64,000 bases of DNA from Bordetella genomosp. 9 (GTDB lineage Bacteria; Pseudomonadota; Gammaproteobacteria; Burkholderiales; Burkholderiaceae_B): contig NZ_NEVJ01000003.1 in NCBI RefSeq assembly GCF_002261425.1, positions 558,001-622,000 of the forward strand, given 5' to 3'. Below, one piece after another: positions 24,971 through 33,320 of this stretch. The notes below the pieces were generated by a model that saw nothing but the letters and a program-made list of their open reading frames with translations, did not search any database and was not told where the DNA came from. Position 1 is the stretch's first letter; each line of letters begins with the position of its first letter. Position numbers and translations under genes: made by a program.

Positions 24971-27024
24971 CGCGCTCTTCCTCCGGACGTGATGCGGATC
25001 ACGCCGTAATCATCGATTTGCGCGGATTGCTCCGGCAGCAGCAGTATGGTGGTATCGCTTTGTGTGACGATGGCCGGTCCGCGCAGCTCATGGCCCGGCA
25101 GCAGATCCGCGCGTCGGTACACGGGGCACGGGCGCCGCCGGCCGCCTTTTTCGACCACGATGTTCCGGGTGGACCAGGGCCGCGGCTCGCCAGAGGCGCG
25201 GGCGGCGACGCGCTGGAACGAGGGCTTGTCCACGCTGCCGACGGCCTCCAGCCGCAAGTTCACGATTTCTATCGCGCTGTCCGGATCGCTATGCCCGTAT
25301 GCCTGCCGGTGCTTGGCATGGAACCGATCGGCGACCGTAGCCAGATCCCAAGACCCCTTGTCCGATGCGTCCAGCACCGTCGTGATGACATGGAACTGGC
25401 CCTGGTAGCGTAGGTCGGCGTAATAGTGGAACGCGCGGCGCGGCGGCTCGACGCCGTCGCGCGCCAGCGCCGCATCCAGGCGGCCACGCATCTCGGCAAA
25501 ACGGTCCGACATGGCTTGTGGCTGCAGGTCCTGCAATCCGGCGGAAAACGGCGTCTGGGCATTGTGGCGGATATCCGCGAGCAGGATGCCCAACGCGGCG
25601 AAAACGCCAGGTGTCGGAGGAATGACGAGCTGTTCGACACCCAGGTCCCGTTCCATGAACGATGCAAAGATGGAGCCTGCTCCGCCAAACGCCAGCAGGG
25701 AGAACGTGCGCAAGTCGTGTCCACGCTCGATGGTCAGCGCGCGGATGGCCTGGCGCATCTGCGAACAGGCGACGGCGATCATGCCCGCGGCAGCGTCCTC
25801 GGCGGACATGCCCAGCGGCACGGCGATGGTCGCATGCACCGCGTCGTAGGCCGCCTGTGGGTCCAGCGCGATGTCGCCGCTGGCGAAGTCGCTGGGAGCC
25901 AGGAGGCCCAGCACGACCGCCGCATCCGTCAGCGTGGCCTGTGTGCCTCCCTTGCCATAGCAGGCGGGGCCGGGGCGCGAGCCCGCCGATAGCGGCCCGA
26001 CGTGCAGGGCCCCGGCGTGATCCACCGTGGCGATGGAGCCACCACCCGAGGAGATCGTTTCGATGTCCAGCATGGGCAGGCGCAGCACCTGGTCCTTGAT
26101 GACGCGCTCGCTGGACAGGCGCGGTTCGCCGTCCACGATAAGCGAGAAGTCGGCGGACGTGCCGCCCATATCGAAGGTCACCATGTCAGGCAGGCCTATC
26201 GCCTTGCCCAGCGCAGCGGCGGCGATGACCCCGCCGGACGGCCCGGACAGCAGCATGGTCGCGGGATTTTCGGCAATTGCCTCGGGCGTGGCCACGCCTC
26301 CGTCGCTGCGCATCAGCATCAGCGGCGAGGCAAAGCCGATATCCTTCAGCTTGACGGCCAAGGAGTCGATGTAGGTATCGAGTTCAGGACCGACATAGGC
26401 CGCCGCCGCCGTGGTATTTGCCCGCAGGTATTCCCCCAACTCCGGATTGATGCTGACCGATGTGTATATCTTCGCCTTGCCGAGGCGCCGCCGCAGCGCC
26501 GCGGCCAGCCGCTTTTCGTGGTCGTCGTTCCTGACGCTGAACAACAGCGAGATGGCGATGGCGTCAGGCTTGAGCTCGCACAGCACATCGACGACCCGGT
26601 CGATCTCGGTGTCGGTCAGCGATTCGACCACCTCGCCGAACGCACCGATGCGCTCCGCGACTTCGATGATGCGCGAACGCGAAATCAGCGCGGGGGCGCG
26701 GCGCGCGGTAAGCGCGTAGTTGTGCTCGCGGCGCTGGGTGCCGATCTCCAGCACGTCCCGAAACCCTTTCGTGACCAGCAGAACCGCGTCCGCGCCCTGG
26801 CGCGTGAGCCAGGCATTGGTGGCGATGGTCGATCCGTGTATGAAACCCGCCAGATCGCCGATGGGCCGGCCGGTCTTCTCCAGCATGCGCTGTATGCCCT
26901 GGATGATCGCGTCCGCGCTTCTGCCACTCGAAGGGACTTTGTCGATGACCATCTGGCCTGCGGCGGCGTCCACGAGCACCAGATCCGTGAATGTCCCACC
27001 GACATCGGAAGATAAATACAACAT
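24967..27024 (-). CDS. Hydantoinase A / oxoprolinase family ATPase subunit (HyuA, second copy)
   Basis: A 685-residue HyuA-type ATPase subunit. It begins MLYLSSDVGGTFTDLVLVD with the first nucleotide-binding motif at residues 7-14. The second motif, DMGGTSADFS, lies near residue 287, and FGGAGSIFA replaces the FGGAGPLHA of the first copy. It is the first gene of the seven-gene minus-strand operon HyuA-HyuB-DppABCDF. Upstream lies a 358-nt divergent control region with copies of an A/T-rich motif. Expected role: ATP-dependent activation of a cyclic amide or related substrate. Confidence 0.9.
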   Translation of the reverse strand: MLYLSSDVGGTFTDLVLVDAAAGQMVIDKVPSSGRSADAIIQGIQRMLEKTGRPIGDLAGFIHGSTIATNAWLTRQGADAVLLVTKGFRDVLEIGTQRREHNYALTARRAPALISRSRIIEVAERIGAFGEVVESLTDTEIDRVVDVLCELKPDAIAISLLFSVRNDDHEKRLAAALRRRLGKAKIYTSVSINPELGEYLRANTTAAAAYVGPELDTYIDSLAVKLKDIGFASPLMLMRSDGGVATPEAIAENPATMLLSGPSGGVIAAAALGKAIGLPDMVTFDMGGTSADFSLIVDGEPRLSSERVIKDQVLRLPMLDIETISSGGGSIATVDHAGALHVGPLSAGSRPGPACYGKGGTQATLTDAAVVLGLLAPSDFASGDIALDPQAAYDAVHATIAVPLGMSAEDAAAGMIAVACSQMRQAIRALTIERGHDLRTFSLLAFGGAGSIFASFMERDLGVEQLVIPPTPGVFAALGILLADIRHNAQTPFSAGLQDLQPQAMSDRFAEMRGRLDAALARDGVEPPRRAFHYYADLRYQGQFHVITTVLDASDKGSWDLATVADRFHAKHRQAYGHSDPDSAIEIVNLRLEAVGSVDKPSFQRVAARASGEPRPWSTRNIVVEKGGRRRPCPVYRRADLLPGHELRGPAIVTQSDTTILLLPEQSAQIDDYGVIRITSGGRAR

Positions 27025-27054
27025 TGGGAACCCACCCTCTCGCTATCGGCAACC

Positions 27055-27065
27055 AAAATATTGAA
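27055..27065 (-). promoter_or_regulatory. PuuR-box-like motif upstream of HyuA (second copy)
   Basis: On the minus strand this reads TTCAATATTTT, 10 of 11 identical to the two perfect copies further upstream. It lies 31 nt before the HyuA ATG, near where a repressor would block transcription or its initiation. The reverse complement contains TGAAC preceded by an AT-rich block, as in the E. coli PuuR site. Confidence 0.4.
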
Positions 27066-27189
27066 CGCCGCGGACGATCCATAACGCGACGGCCCGACGC
27101 GAAGTCGCTGCCTTGCAAACGCGTGTCGCCATGGCCTGGGCCGCGGCAAACGCGTGTTGCCCAGGGCCTCGATCTACCGACACTCTAGC

Positions 27190-27200
27190 AATATATTGAA
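27190..27200 (-). promoter_or_regulatory. PuuR-box-like motif, HyuA side
   Basis: On the minus strand this reads TTCAATATATT. The overlapping plus-strand CAATATATTG (27189-27198) is a perfect 10-bp palindrome. The same 11-mer occurs in the opposite orientation 125 nt away. Confidence 0.4.
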
Positions 27201-27314
27201 GAAAGGGTTAGTAGGTGTTTTTACTGATGCGGCGTGCGGATACGCAGGGCGTGCCAGGGCGCACCGCGGCGTACCTGTGCGTGGTGACAACTTAGCGCTT
27301 CCCCGTGTTGCTCA

Positions 27315-27325
27315 TTCAATATATT
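27315..27325 (+). promoter_or_regulatory. PuuR-box-like motif, GNAT side
   Basis: TTCAATATATT on the plus strand, 57 nt before the GNAT ATG. It is identical to the copy at 27190-27200 and contains a TATATT that could act as a -10 element, although no good -35 lies 16-18 nt upstream. Confidence 0.4.
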
Positions 27326-27382
27326 ATTCATTTGCGTCGCCACTCGCGCCGCCCTTTCTTTCGCAACCTGCAGGAAGCCGCC

Positions 27383-27880
27383 ATGCTCCCAAATGAAACG
27401 CGCATCGCCGAATGGCGGCGCGGGCCGTACGTCATGAGCACCGACCGGGGACGGCTGGACATGGAACGCATCCACCACTTTCTTTCCGAGCAGGCGTACT
27501 GGGCACGCGGACTGTCGCGCGACTCCATCAGCCGCTCCGTCGAAGGCTCGATCGCGATCGGCGTATATGCGGACGGCAGGCAAGTGGGATTCGCCAGGGT
27601 GGTGACGGACTGCGTGCGGCTGGCCTACCTGATGGACGTCTTCATCGACGACGAGCACCGCGGGCATGGGCTGGGCACATGGATCGCCGAAGCGATACGC
27701 ACGCATCCAGACCTGACGGCTGTTACGCGCTGGCTGCTGTCAACGCGCGATGCGCATGCCGTCTACCAGCGCGCGGGCTGGTCTCCTGTGGCCCAACCGG
27801 ATTGGATGATGGAAGTCGTGGCGCCGCCCGCCACGCCGGCCCCTGGCGGTACGGGCAAGCAAACTGGCAACGAGGAATAG
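27383..27880 (+). CDS. GNAT-family N-acetyltransferase
   Basis: A 165-residue GNAT acetyltransferase. The acetyl-CoA pyrophosphate-binding motif is MDVFIDDEHRGHGLGTWI (about residues 91-108), with the R-x-x-G-x-G core as RGHGLG. A later STRDAHAVYQRAGW block is typical of motif B. The ATG at 27383 has AGGA at about 9 nt; an upstream extension is unlikely. It is the first gene of a plus-strand unit with HyuA and HyuB, only 4 nt before HyuA. It probably acetylates a small amine of the pathway, perhaps to detoxify or trap it; this role is inferred from position. Confidence 0.87.
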   Translation: MLPNETRIAEWRRGPYVMSTDRGRLDMERIHHFLSEQAYWARGLSRDSISRSVEGSIAIGVYADGRQVGFARVVTDCVRLAYLMDVFIDDEHRGHGLGTWIAEAIRTHPDLTAVTRWLLSTRDAHAVYQRAGWSPVAQPDWMMEVVAPPATPAPGGTGKQTGNEE

Positions 27881-27884
27881 AGAA

Positions 27885-29930
27885 ATGGTCTTTCGTGTTG
27901 GCGTCGATATCGGCGGCTCATTCACCGATTTCGCGGTCCTGGACGAGCGCGACAATTCCATCCGCACGCTCAAGGTCCTGTCGCGGCCCGATAAGCCCGG
28001 CAGCGAAATCCGCACCGGCCTGGCTGCGCTGAAGGACAGGTACGACATCGCCCCGCAGGATGTCAGCTATTTCACGCATGGCACGACGGTCGGCATCAAC
28101 GCCGTCATCCAGCGCAAGGGCGTCAAGCTGGCGCTGTTCACCACGCGGAATTTCGAGGACGTGCTCGAGCTCGCGCGCTTGAAGATCCCGCACATCCATG
28201 ACCTGTACTCGCGCCGCCCCGCCCCGCTCATCTCGCGGGACATGGTGTTTCCGATCAGCGAGCGCATCGACAGGGATGGCAAGGTGCTGCAGGAAGTCGA
28301 CCGCGCCAGCGTGGTCGCGGCGGTCGAAGGCGCGGTCGCCGCCGGGGCGGAGGGCATCGTGGTCTCCCTGCTGCACAGTTATCGCAACGGGGTTCACGAG
28401 CAGCGCGTACGGGACATCGTCAAGGAGATCGCGCCGCGGCTCCTGACATCCTGCTCCGCGCAGATCTGGCCCATCATCCGCGAATACGAGCGCACCATCA
28501 CCGCCATCATCAATGCCTATGTCCAGCCCAAGGTCATCCATTACCTGGAGTCCTTCGAGACCGCGCTGACCGAAATGGGCGTGCCGGTGCCGCCGCGCAT
28601 CACCAAGTCCAACGGCGGCGTCATGGGCGTGGAACAGGCCAAGGCCGAATGCGTGCAGATGATACTGTCCGGCACGGCATCCGGCGTGATCGGTGCGGGC
28701 TTCATCGCCCAGGCCTGCGGCTACCCCAAGCTGCTGAGCCTGGACATCGGCGGCACTTCCGCGGACGTGGCGGTGATCGAGAACGGACGCGCCGAATACG
28801 GCACCGGCGAGATCATCGGCGACTTCCACATATTCATTCCCTCTGTCTCGGTGACGTCGGTCGGCCAGGGAGGGGGATCGATCGCCTGGATCGACGATCT
28901 GGGCGTGCTGCGGGTAGGCCCTGAGAGCGCGGGTTCGCTACCCGGCCCTGTCTGCTATCAGCGCGGCGGCACGCGTCCCACCGTGACCGATGCCTTCGTC
29001 GCCTGCGGCATGATCGGCCACGACGAGCTGGGCTACAACGCGGTCAAGGTGGACGTCGAGGCGTCGCGCAAGGCCATCGGCGAACTGGCCGCCCGGCTGG
29101 ATATCTCGGTCGAGGAGACCGCGGAAACGATCATCCAGATCGCGATTTCATCCATGTACACCGACGTCTCGGGCCTGATATCGCGTTTCGGCATAGACCC
29201 GCGCGAGTTCTATTTCCTGGCCTTCGGTGGCGCCGGCCCCATGATGGCCTGCTTCCTGGCCAGGGAGCTCAATATGAAGGGCGTGGTCGTCCCCCCTACC
29301 CCAGGCGTGCTGTCGGCGCTGGGCGGCCTGGTGGCCGACCTGAAGAACGATTTCATCAAGACGCTGTACCAGGAGGTCTCGGCCGCCATCGAGGACCAGG
29401 TCAAGGACGCCGCGCGCCAGCTATCCGACGAAGCCAAGGACTGGTTGAGCCGCGAACACGGCGAAAGCCTGCACTTTGAGCTCAAGCTGTCCAGCGATAT
29501 GCGCTATCGGGGCCAGAGCTTCGAAATCGAGGTTCCCCTGGATATGGCGTGGGTGGAGCGCTTCGACCCTGCAGCGATCCGCAAGGCCTTCGACACGCAT
29601 CACGAACGCCTGTTCGGCCATTCCGACGCGACCGCGCCCGTGCAGATGATCAACCTGCGGCTGGTCATTTCGTCGCCGACCGCCAAGCCCAGGCTGGTTC
29701 CGCTGGCCAAGGGCGCCGGCCAGCCCGCGCCGCAGCGCGGCGTCAATTGCCATATGGATGGCAGCGCCAGGGAAGTGCCGTTATATCGACGGGGCGACTT
29801 CCTGGCTGGGCAGTCCCTGTCCGGCCCGGCCATCATCACCCAGGACGACACGACGACCTGCGTGCCGCCGCGCATGCATGTGGAAGTGGACGGCTACGGC
29901 AACCTTGTTATCACCCCTGCTTCGAACTGA
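27885..29930 (+). CDS. Hydantoinase A / oxoprolinase family ATPase subunit (HyuA, third copy)
   Basis: A 681-residue HyuA-type ATPase subunit. The first nucleotide-binding motif is VGVDIGGSFTDF (residues 4-15), and the second is DIGGTSADVA near residue 290. FGGAGPMMA corresponds to the conserved late block. The gene lies 4 nt after the GNAT gene and 9 nt before HyuB. The glycine motif and the ends differ from the two other HyuA copies, which suggests a different substrate class; acetone-carboxylase-like relatives are the main alternative to a hydantoinase. Confidence 0.9.
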   Translation: MVFRVGVDIGGSFTDFAVLDERDNSIRTLKVLSRPDKPGSEIRTGLAALKDRYDIAPQDVSYFTHGTTVGINAVIQRKGVKLALFTTRNFEDVLELARLKIPHIHDLYSRRPAPLISRDMVFPISERIDRDGKVLQEVDRASVVAAVEGAVAAGAEGIVVSLLHSYRNGVHEQRVRDIVKEIAPRLLTSCSAQIWPIIREYERTITAIINAYVQPKVIHYLESFETALTEMGVPVPPRITKSNGGVMGVEQAKAECVQMILSGTASGVIGAGFIAQACGYPKLLSLDIGGTSADVAVIENGRAEYGTGEIIGDFHIFIPSVSVTSVGQGGGSIAWIDDLGVLRVGPESAGSLPGPVCYQRGGTRPTVTDAFVACGMIGHDELGYNAVKVDVEASRKAIGELAARLDISVEETAETIIQIAISSMYTDVSGLISRFGIDPREFYFLAFGGAGPMMACFLARELNMKGVVVPPTPGVLSALGGLVADLKNDFIKTLYQEVSAAIEDQVKDAARQLSDEAKDWLSREHGESLHFELKLSSDMRYRGQSFEIEVPLDMAWVERFDPAAIRKAFDTHHERLFGHSDATAPVQMINLRLVISSPTAKPRLVPLAKGAGQPAPQRGVNCHMDGSAREVPLYRRGDFLAGQSLSGPAIITQDDTTTCVPPRMHVEVDGYGNLVITPASN

Positions 29931-29939
29931 GTCTCGACC

Positions 29940-31928
29940 ATGGCCATAGACGGACGCAATCTACAGATTCTTGCCAACTACTGCGCGGCCGCCGCGGACG
30001 CGATGGCATTCACGCTGATGCGCACCGCGCATTCGACCTTCGTCAAGGAAACCGAGGACTTCTCCTGCCAGATCGTCACGCCCGACGGCCTGTGCTTCGC
30101 ATCGCCACGCAGCTTCGGCGCGCCCTGGTACAGCGGTATCGACTACAAGCCGGTACTCGACCTGATCGCCGACTACCAGGAAGGCGACATCTGCATCACC
30201 AATGACAGTTATGCGGGAAACGTCGCGACGCATTCGCCGGACATCCACATCTGGAAGCCCGTTTTCCATGACGGCCGCATCGCCTGCTTCGTCGTGGGGC
30301 ACATTCACAACACGGATGTCGGCGGCGCCGTGCCGGCATCGCTGTCACGATCGCTGACGGAGATCGTCCAGGAAGGCATACGCATCCCGCCGCTGAAGAT
30401 CGTTTCCAACGGGAAAATGGACGAGAACGTCGCCAGCATCATGCGCTTGAACGTGCGCTCGCCGGAGCAGAACTGGGGCGACTTCAATGCCCAGCTCGCG
30501 TCGGTATCGATAGGCGAACGCAAGATCCAGGAGATCATCGCGCGCTTCGGCTTCGAGGACTTTTCCGCCGGCATCGAAGGCATACTGGACTACGCGGAAG
30601 CCCAGGCGCGGCGCATCATCCGCACCATTCCTGATGGCGAGTACTTTTATGCCGACTATGCCGACGAGGACGGCGACGGCGGGAATCCCTGCCGCATCGC
30701 CATCACGATGCGCATCGAAGGCGATACGCTGGAATTGGACTACACCGGATCCGATCCGCAACTGACGTCGTCCCTGAACATGCCCACCGGCGGACGCGAA
30801 CGCCATCCCCTCGGGCTGGTCGGGGTGACGTACGCGCTTTCCACGCTGGACCCCACGCTATTGCTCAACGCCGGCACCCTGCGTCCAACCCGCGCCATCA
30901 TGCCCAAAGGCACGGTCATGAACTGCGAAGCGCCCGCCGCGGTCGGCATGCGCTCGCTCACGTGCGCCGTTTCGCAGATCGCGACCCTGGGCTGCTTCTC
31001 GCTGGCTGTGCCCGACCGCATGCCGGCGAACTCGCCGGGTGGGAACGCGATCATGAACGTCAAGACCTTCGACGAGAAGAATCGCCTGGTCGTTGCTTCC
31101 ATAGGGCCGGTCGGCGGCGGCGGCGGCGCCACGCCGCGCCACGACGGGTCGGAAGGCTCCGGGGGACTGTCCGCCTTCCTGAAGAACACGCCGGTGGAAA
31201 TAAACGAAGTCGAAGTGCCCATCCTGATCCGTCGCTATGGCCTGCACCCGGATACGGGCGGCCCCGGCCGCTATCGCGGCGGCCTGGCGACGGTGATGGA
31301 GTTTTCCGTGTCGGCGCCCAACACGATCGTGACGGCGCGCAACCGCAACCGTTCCAACTTCGCGTCCGCCGGCGTATTGGGCGGACGCGCCGGATCCACG
31401 TCCACCTTCACCACCAATCCGGATACGCCGCAGGCAGTCGAACACGGCAACAAGGACGTGATTTCCTGCGGGCCCGGCGACGTGGTGCGCGTGATAGGTC
31501 CGGGCGCCGGCGGCTACGGCCCGGCCATCGAACGCGATCCGGCGGCGGTGCTGCGCGATTGGCGCTGCGGCTTCGTCAGTATCGACGCGGCCCGCCGCGA
31601 CTATGGGGTCGCCATCCTGGACGGGGCCGTGGACCAGCAGGAAACGGCGCGCCTGCGATCCGCGATGGCATCCGCTCCGGACGAACACTTCGACCACGGG
31701 ATGGCCCGCACCGAGTTCGAAGCGCTATGGACTGACGCGCGCTATCAGTTTCTTACGGCATTTCTTGCCGAGAGCCCGGTCATCTGGCGCCATTTCCTGA
31801 AAGGCCTGGTTTTCGATGCCGTCGCCGCCGGCAGGCACGGCGATGAGCCGCTGGCGGCGCAGATGGCCGCCATCTTCGCGGACATCCGGGCACAGTATCC
31901 GGCCATCGGTGAAGCGTCGGCGGCCTGA
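29940..31928 (+). CDS. Hydantoinase B / oxoprolinase family protein (HyuB, third copy, divergent motif)
   Basis: A 662-residue HyuB-type subunit, about 75-110 residues longer than the other two. The family's NDPYxGGTHLPDI block appears as NDSYAGNVATHSPDIHIWKPVF (about residues 84-105), so the Pro and the Gly-Gly pair are lost while Asn-Asp, the His and the Pro-Asp-Ile are kept. The late LIRRYGLHPDTGGPGRYRGGL block is intact. The extra length is at the C-terminus. It closes the GNAT-HyuA-HyuB unit and ends 85 nt from the convergent XRE-cupin regulator gene. Confidence 0.87.
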   Translation: MAIDGRNLQILANYCAAAADAMAFTLMRTAHSTFVKETEDFSCQIVTPDGLCFASPRSFGAPWYSGIDYKPVLDLIADYQEGDICITNDSYAGNVATHSPDIHIWKPVFHDGRIACFVVGHIHNTDVGGAVPASLSRSLTEIVQEGIRIPPLKIVSNGKMDENVASIMRLNVRSPEQNWGDFNAQLASVSIGERKIQEIIARFGFEDFSAGIEGILDYAEAQARRIIRTIPDGEYFYADYADEDGDGGNPCRIAITMRIEGDTLELDYTGSDPQLTSSLNMPTGGRERHPLGLVGVTYALSTLDPTLLLNAGTLRPTRAIMPKGTVMNCEAPAAVGMRSLTCAVSQIATLGCFSLAVPDRMPANSPGGNAIMNVKTFDEKNRLVVASIGPVGGGGGATPRHDGSEGSGGLSAFLKNTPVEINEVEVPILIRRYGLHPDTGGPGRYRGGLATVMEFSVSAPNTIVTARNRNRSNFASAGVLGGRAGSTSTFTTNPDTPQAVEHGNKDVISCGPGDVVRVIGPGAGGYGPAIERDPAAVLRDWRCGFVSIDAARRDYGVAILDGAVDQQETARLRSAMASAPDEHFDHGMARTEFEALWTDARYQFLTAFLAESPVIWRHFLKGLVFDAVAAGRHGDEPLAAQMAAIFADIRAQYPAIGEASAA

Positions 31929-32013
31929 TCGGTCGAGGCGGCCGCGCGGATCGAGGCTCGCCAATGCCCACTTCCCCGTGCGGGCGCCGCGCCGGGAAAG
32001 GCTGCGGCGGCGT

Positions 32014-32640
32014 CTACAGGTGCGTGTCGAGCCCGCTCATGATCCAGAGCACCCTGGCTTCGACATCGGAAGGATTGGCCAGCGAATGTTCGACGTTGCT
32101 GTTGAACTGGAAGCTGTCGCCGACGTCCAGCGTGGCGGTCACCTCGCCCACCGTCAGCTGCACGCTGCCGGCGATCACGTAGCCGGCCTTTTGACCTCCA
32201 CCCACGAAAACGTCTTCCGTGGCGCTGCCTGGCGACATCTCGATGAACATGAAGCGCAGCGCGTCCGCGGACTGCGGCGACAGCAGCTCCTTGACCAGGC
32301 CCGACTCCTTCAGTTCCATCATGGGACGCTGGCCGCGCCGAAGCACGAACGGCGGCGTGGTGGGAGCGTCGTCCTTGGGCTCATCGAAGAACTGCCAGAC
32401 GCTGATGCCAAGCGCGCTGCGCAGTCTTTGCAGCGTCTTGATGGATGGATTCGAGTTGCCGCGTTCGATCTGGCTGATCATCCCGGCGGACACGCCGGAC
32501 TTGGCCGCGAGCTCCAGCGTGGATAAACCGCGCTCACCGCGCAGCGACCTGATCCGGTCGCCGAGCCGCTTGGCATTTTCGTCTTCTGCTCGGATCATTT
32601 CCTTGGCCAATGAAGAACGAGCGTTGGTTGGGGGCGCCAT
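32014..32640 (-). CDS. XRE-family regulator with C-terminal cupin domain (PuuR-type)
   Basis: A 209-residue regulator. A Cro/C1-type helix-turn-helix spans about residues 28-83 (LAAKSGVSAGMISQIERGNSNPSIKTL), and a small cupin domain (about 130-205, VIAGSVQLTVGEVTATLDVGDSFQFNSNVEHS) senses an effector. This is the architecture of PuuR, the repressor of putrescine catabolism in E. coli, and of many amine or amino-acid regulators. ATG 32640 is chosen because the helix-turn-helix spacing fits; an in-frame extension to 32820 lacks similarity. A perfect TATAAT inside a PuuR-box-like site lies 71 nt upstream, which suggests autoregulation. Divergent to cupin/ALDH/FAD oxidase genes. Confidence 0.85.
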   Translation of the reverse strand: MAPPTNARSSLAKEMIRAEDENAKRLGDRIRSLRGERGLSTLELAAKSGVSAGMISQIERGNSNPSIKTLQRLRSALGISVWQFFDEPKDDAPTTPPFVLRRGQRPMMELKESGLVKELLSPQSADALRFMFIEMSPGSATEDVFVGGGQKAGYVIAGSVQLTVGEVTATLDVGDSFQFNSNVEHSLANPSDVEARVLWIMSGLDTHL

Positions 32641-32707
32641 TTTAATTTTCCGATTGCCGGGATTTTCCGCGAGCCGGACCGGTGGAGCCGGTGGCCGGCG
32701 AAGGAGG

Positions 32708-32718
32708 TTCATTATATT
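32708..32718 (-). promoter_or_regulatory. PuuR-box-like site overlapping the regulator's -10 element
   Basis: The plus strand reads TTCATTATATT. On the minus strand this gives AATATAATGAA, followed by C. It matches the E. coli PuuR recognition sequence that I recall (AAAATATAATGAACA) at 12 of 15 positions when flanks are included. The TATAAT at 32711-32716 is a perfect -10 hexamer for the regulator gene, but the -35 is poor. Confidence 0.5.
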
Positions 32719-32858
32719 AGTACTTGCCGGCGCACGACAGTTTAATTCTGCCGGCATCCGCGCTCCCCTGCTTGCCACCAGGGAAAATGCCACTCGGCAC
32801 GCCACACCGATGGACGCCAATTAGGGTTAACGACAGCCGTGAGAACCCGTCCCGTGCA

Positions 32859-32887
32859 TTGTATTCAACATAGTGTGGACATATACT
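32859..32887 (+). promoter_or_regulatory. Promoter of the cupin-ALDH-oxidase genes with embedded operator
   Basis: A -35-like TTGTAT (32859-32864), a 17-nt spacer and a near-perfect -10, TATACT (32882-32887), precede the cupin ATG by 79 nt. The motif TTCAACATA (32864-32872) lies within the spacer, the position expected for a repressor operator. The same 9-mer recurs upstream of the second transporter at 36307-36315. Confidence 0.5.
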
Positions 32888-32966
32888 TCAGTTTAGTGAA
32901 TAAACCGAGCATTGCCGTGCACCGCCATTCAGGCGGCGGCGCGTCGCGCGCTCCAATGGAGAAGAA

Positions 32967-33320
32967 ATGTCGCTGCTCAAGACGATACGTACGGCCGACC
33001 TCGGAGAGGGAACGATATCCACAGCGGCGGCGGAAATCCTGCTGGAAGGCTCTCCCACCTTCACCACCTGGAACCAGGATGATGCCAAGGATGGCACGAT
33101 CCGTACGGGCGTATGGCAAGCCACGCCAGGCACGACGAAGTCGATCAAGGGCGCCAAGTTCGAGTTCTGCCTGCTCCTGGAAGGAGCGGTCGAACTCACC
33201 GAAGAAGGCGGCGCGACGGTGACCTACCGCGCCGGCGACAGCTTCGTGATGAAACCCGGATTCATCGGTACGTGGAAGACCATCGAGACGCTGCGCAAGA
33301 TCTACGTCATCGTCGAATGA
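32967..33320 (+). CDS. Small cupin-domain protein (DUF861/cupin_3 type)
   Basis: A 117-residue single-domain cupin. GVWQATPGTTKSIKGAKFEFCLLLEGAVELTEEGG followed by YRAGDSFVMKPGFIGTW gives the two cupin motifs of the cupin_3 family, which also includes ureidoglycine aminohydrolase. Similar small cupins often accompany amine and amino-acid oxidase genes. It is first in the plus-strand unit and its stop overlaps the ALDH start by 4 nt (ATGA, 33317-33320). An enzymatic role is unproven; it may isomerise or bind a pathway intermediate. Confidence 0.82.
   Translation: MSLLKTIRTADLGEGTISTAAAEILLEGSPTFTTWNQDDAKDGTIRTGVWQATPGTTKSIKGAKFEFCLLLEGAVELTEEGGATVTYRAGDSFVMKPGFIGTWKTIETLRKIYVIVE

Larger units (their letters stand above)
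27025..27382. other. Divergent control region with three copies of an A/T-rich motif
   Basis: A 358-nt gap between divergent transcription units. It carries TTCAATATWTT-type sites at 27055-27065 and 27190-27200 (minus strand) and 27315-27325 (plus strand). The last two 11-mers are identical and in inverted orientation, each reading toward the nearer gene. No convincing -35/-10 pair, terminator or small gene was found. The region is noticeably more A/T-rich near the motifs than the coding DNA around it. Confidence 0.55.
32641..32966. other. Divergent control region of the regulator and the amine-catabolic genes
   Basis: A 326-nt gap between the XRE-cupin gene and the cupin gene. It holds a TATAAT/PuuR-box-like element for the regulator (32708-32718) and a well-spaced promoter with an embedded TTCAACATA motif for the catabolic genes (32859-32887). 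A TTTAGTGAA element sits at 32892-32900. No coding potential that I trust. Confidence 0.6.
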
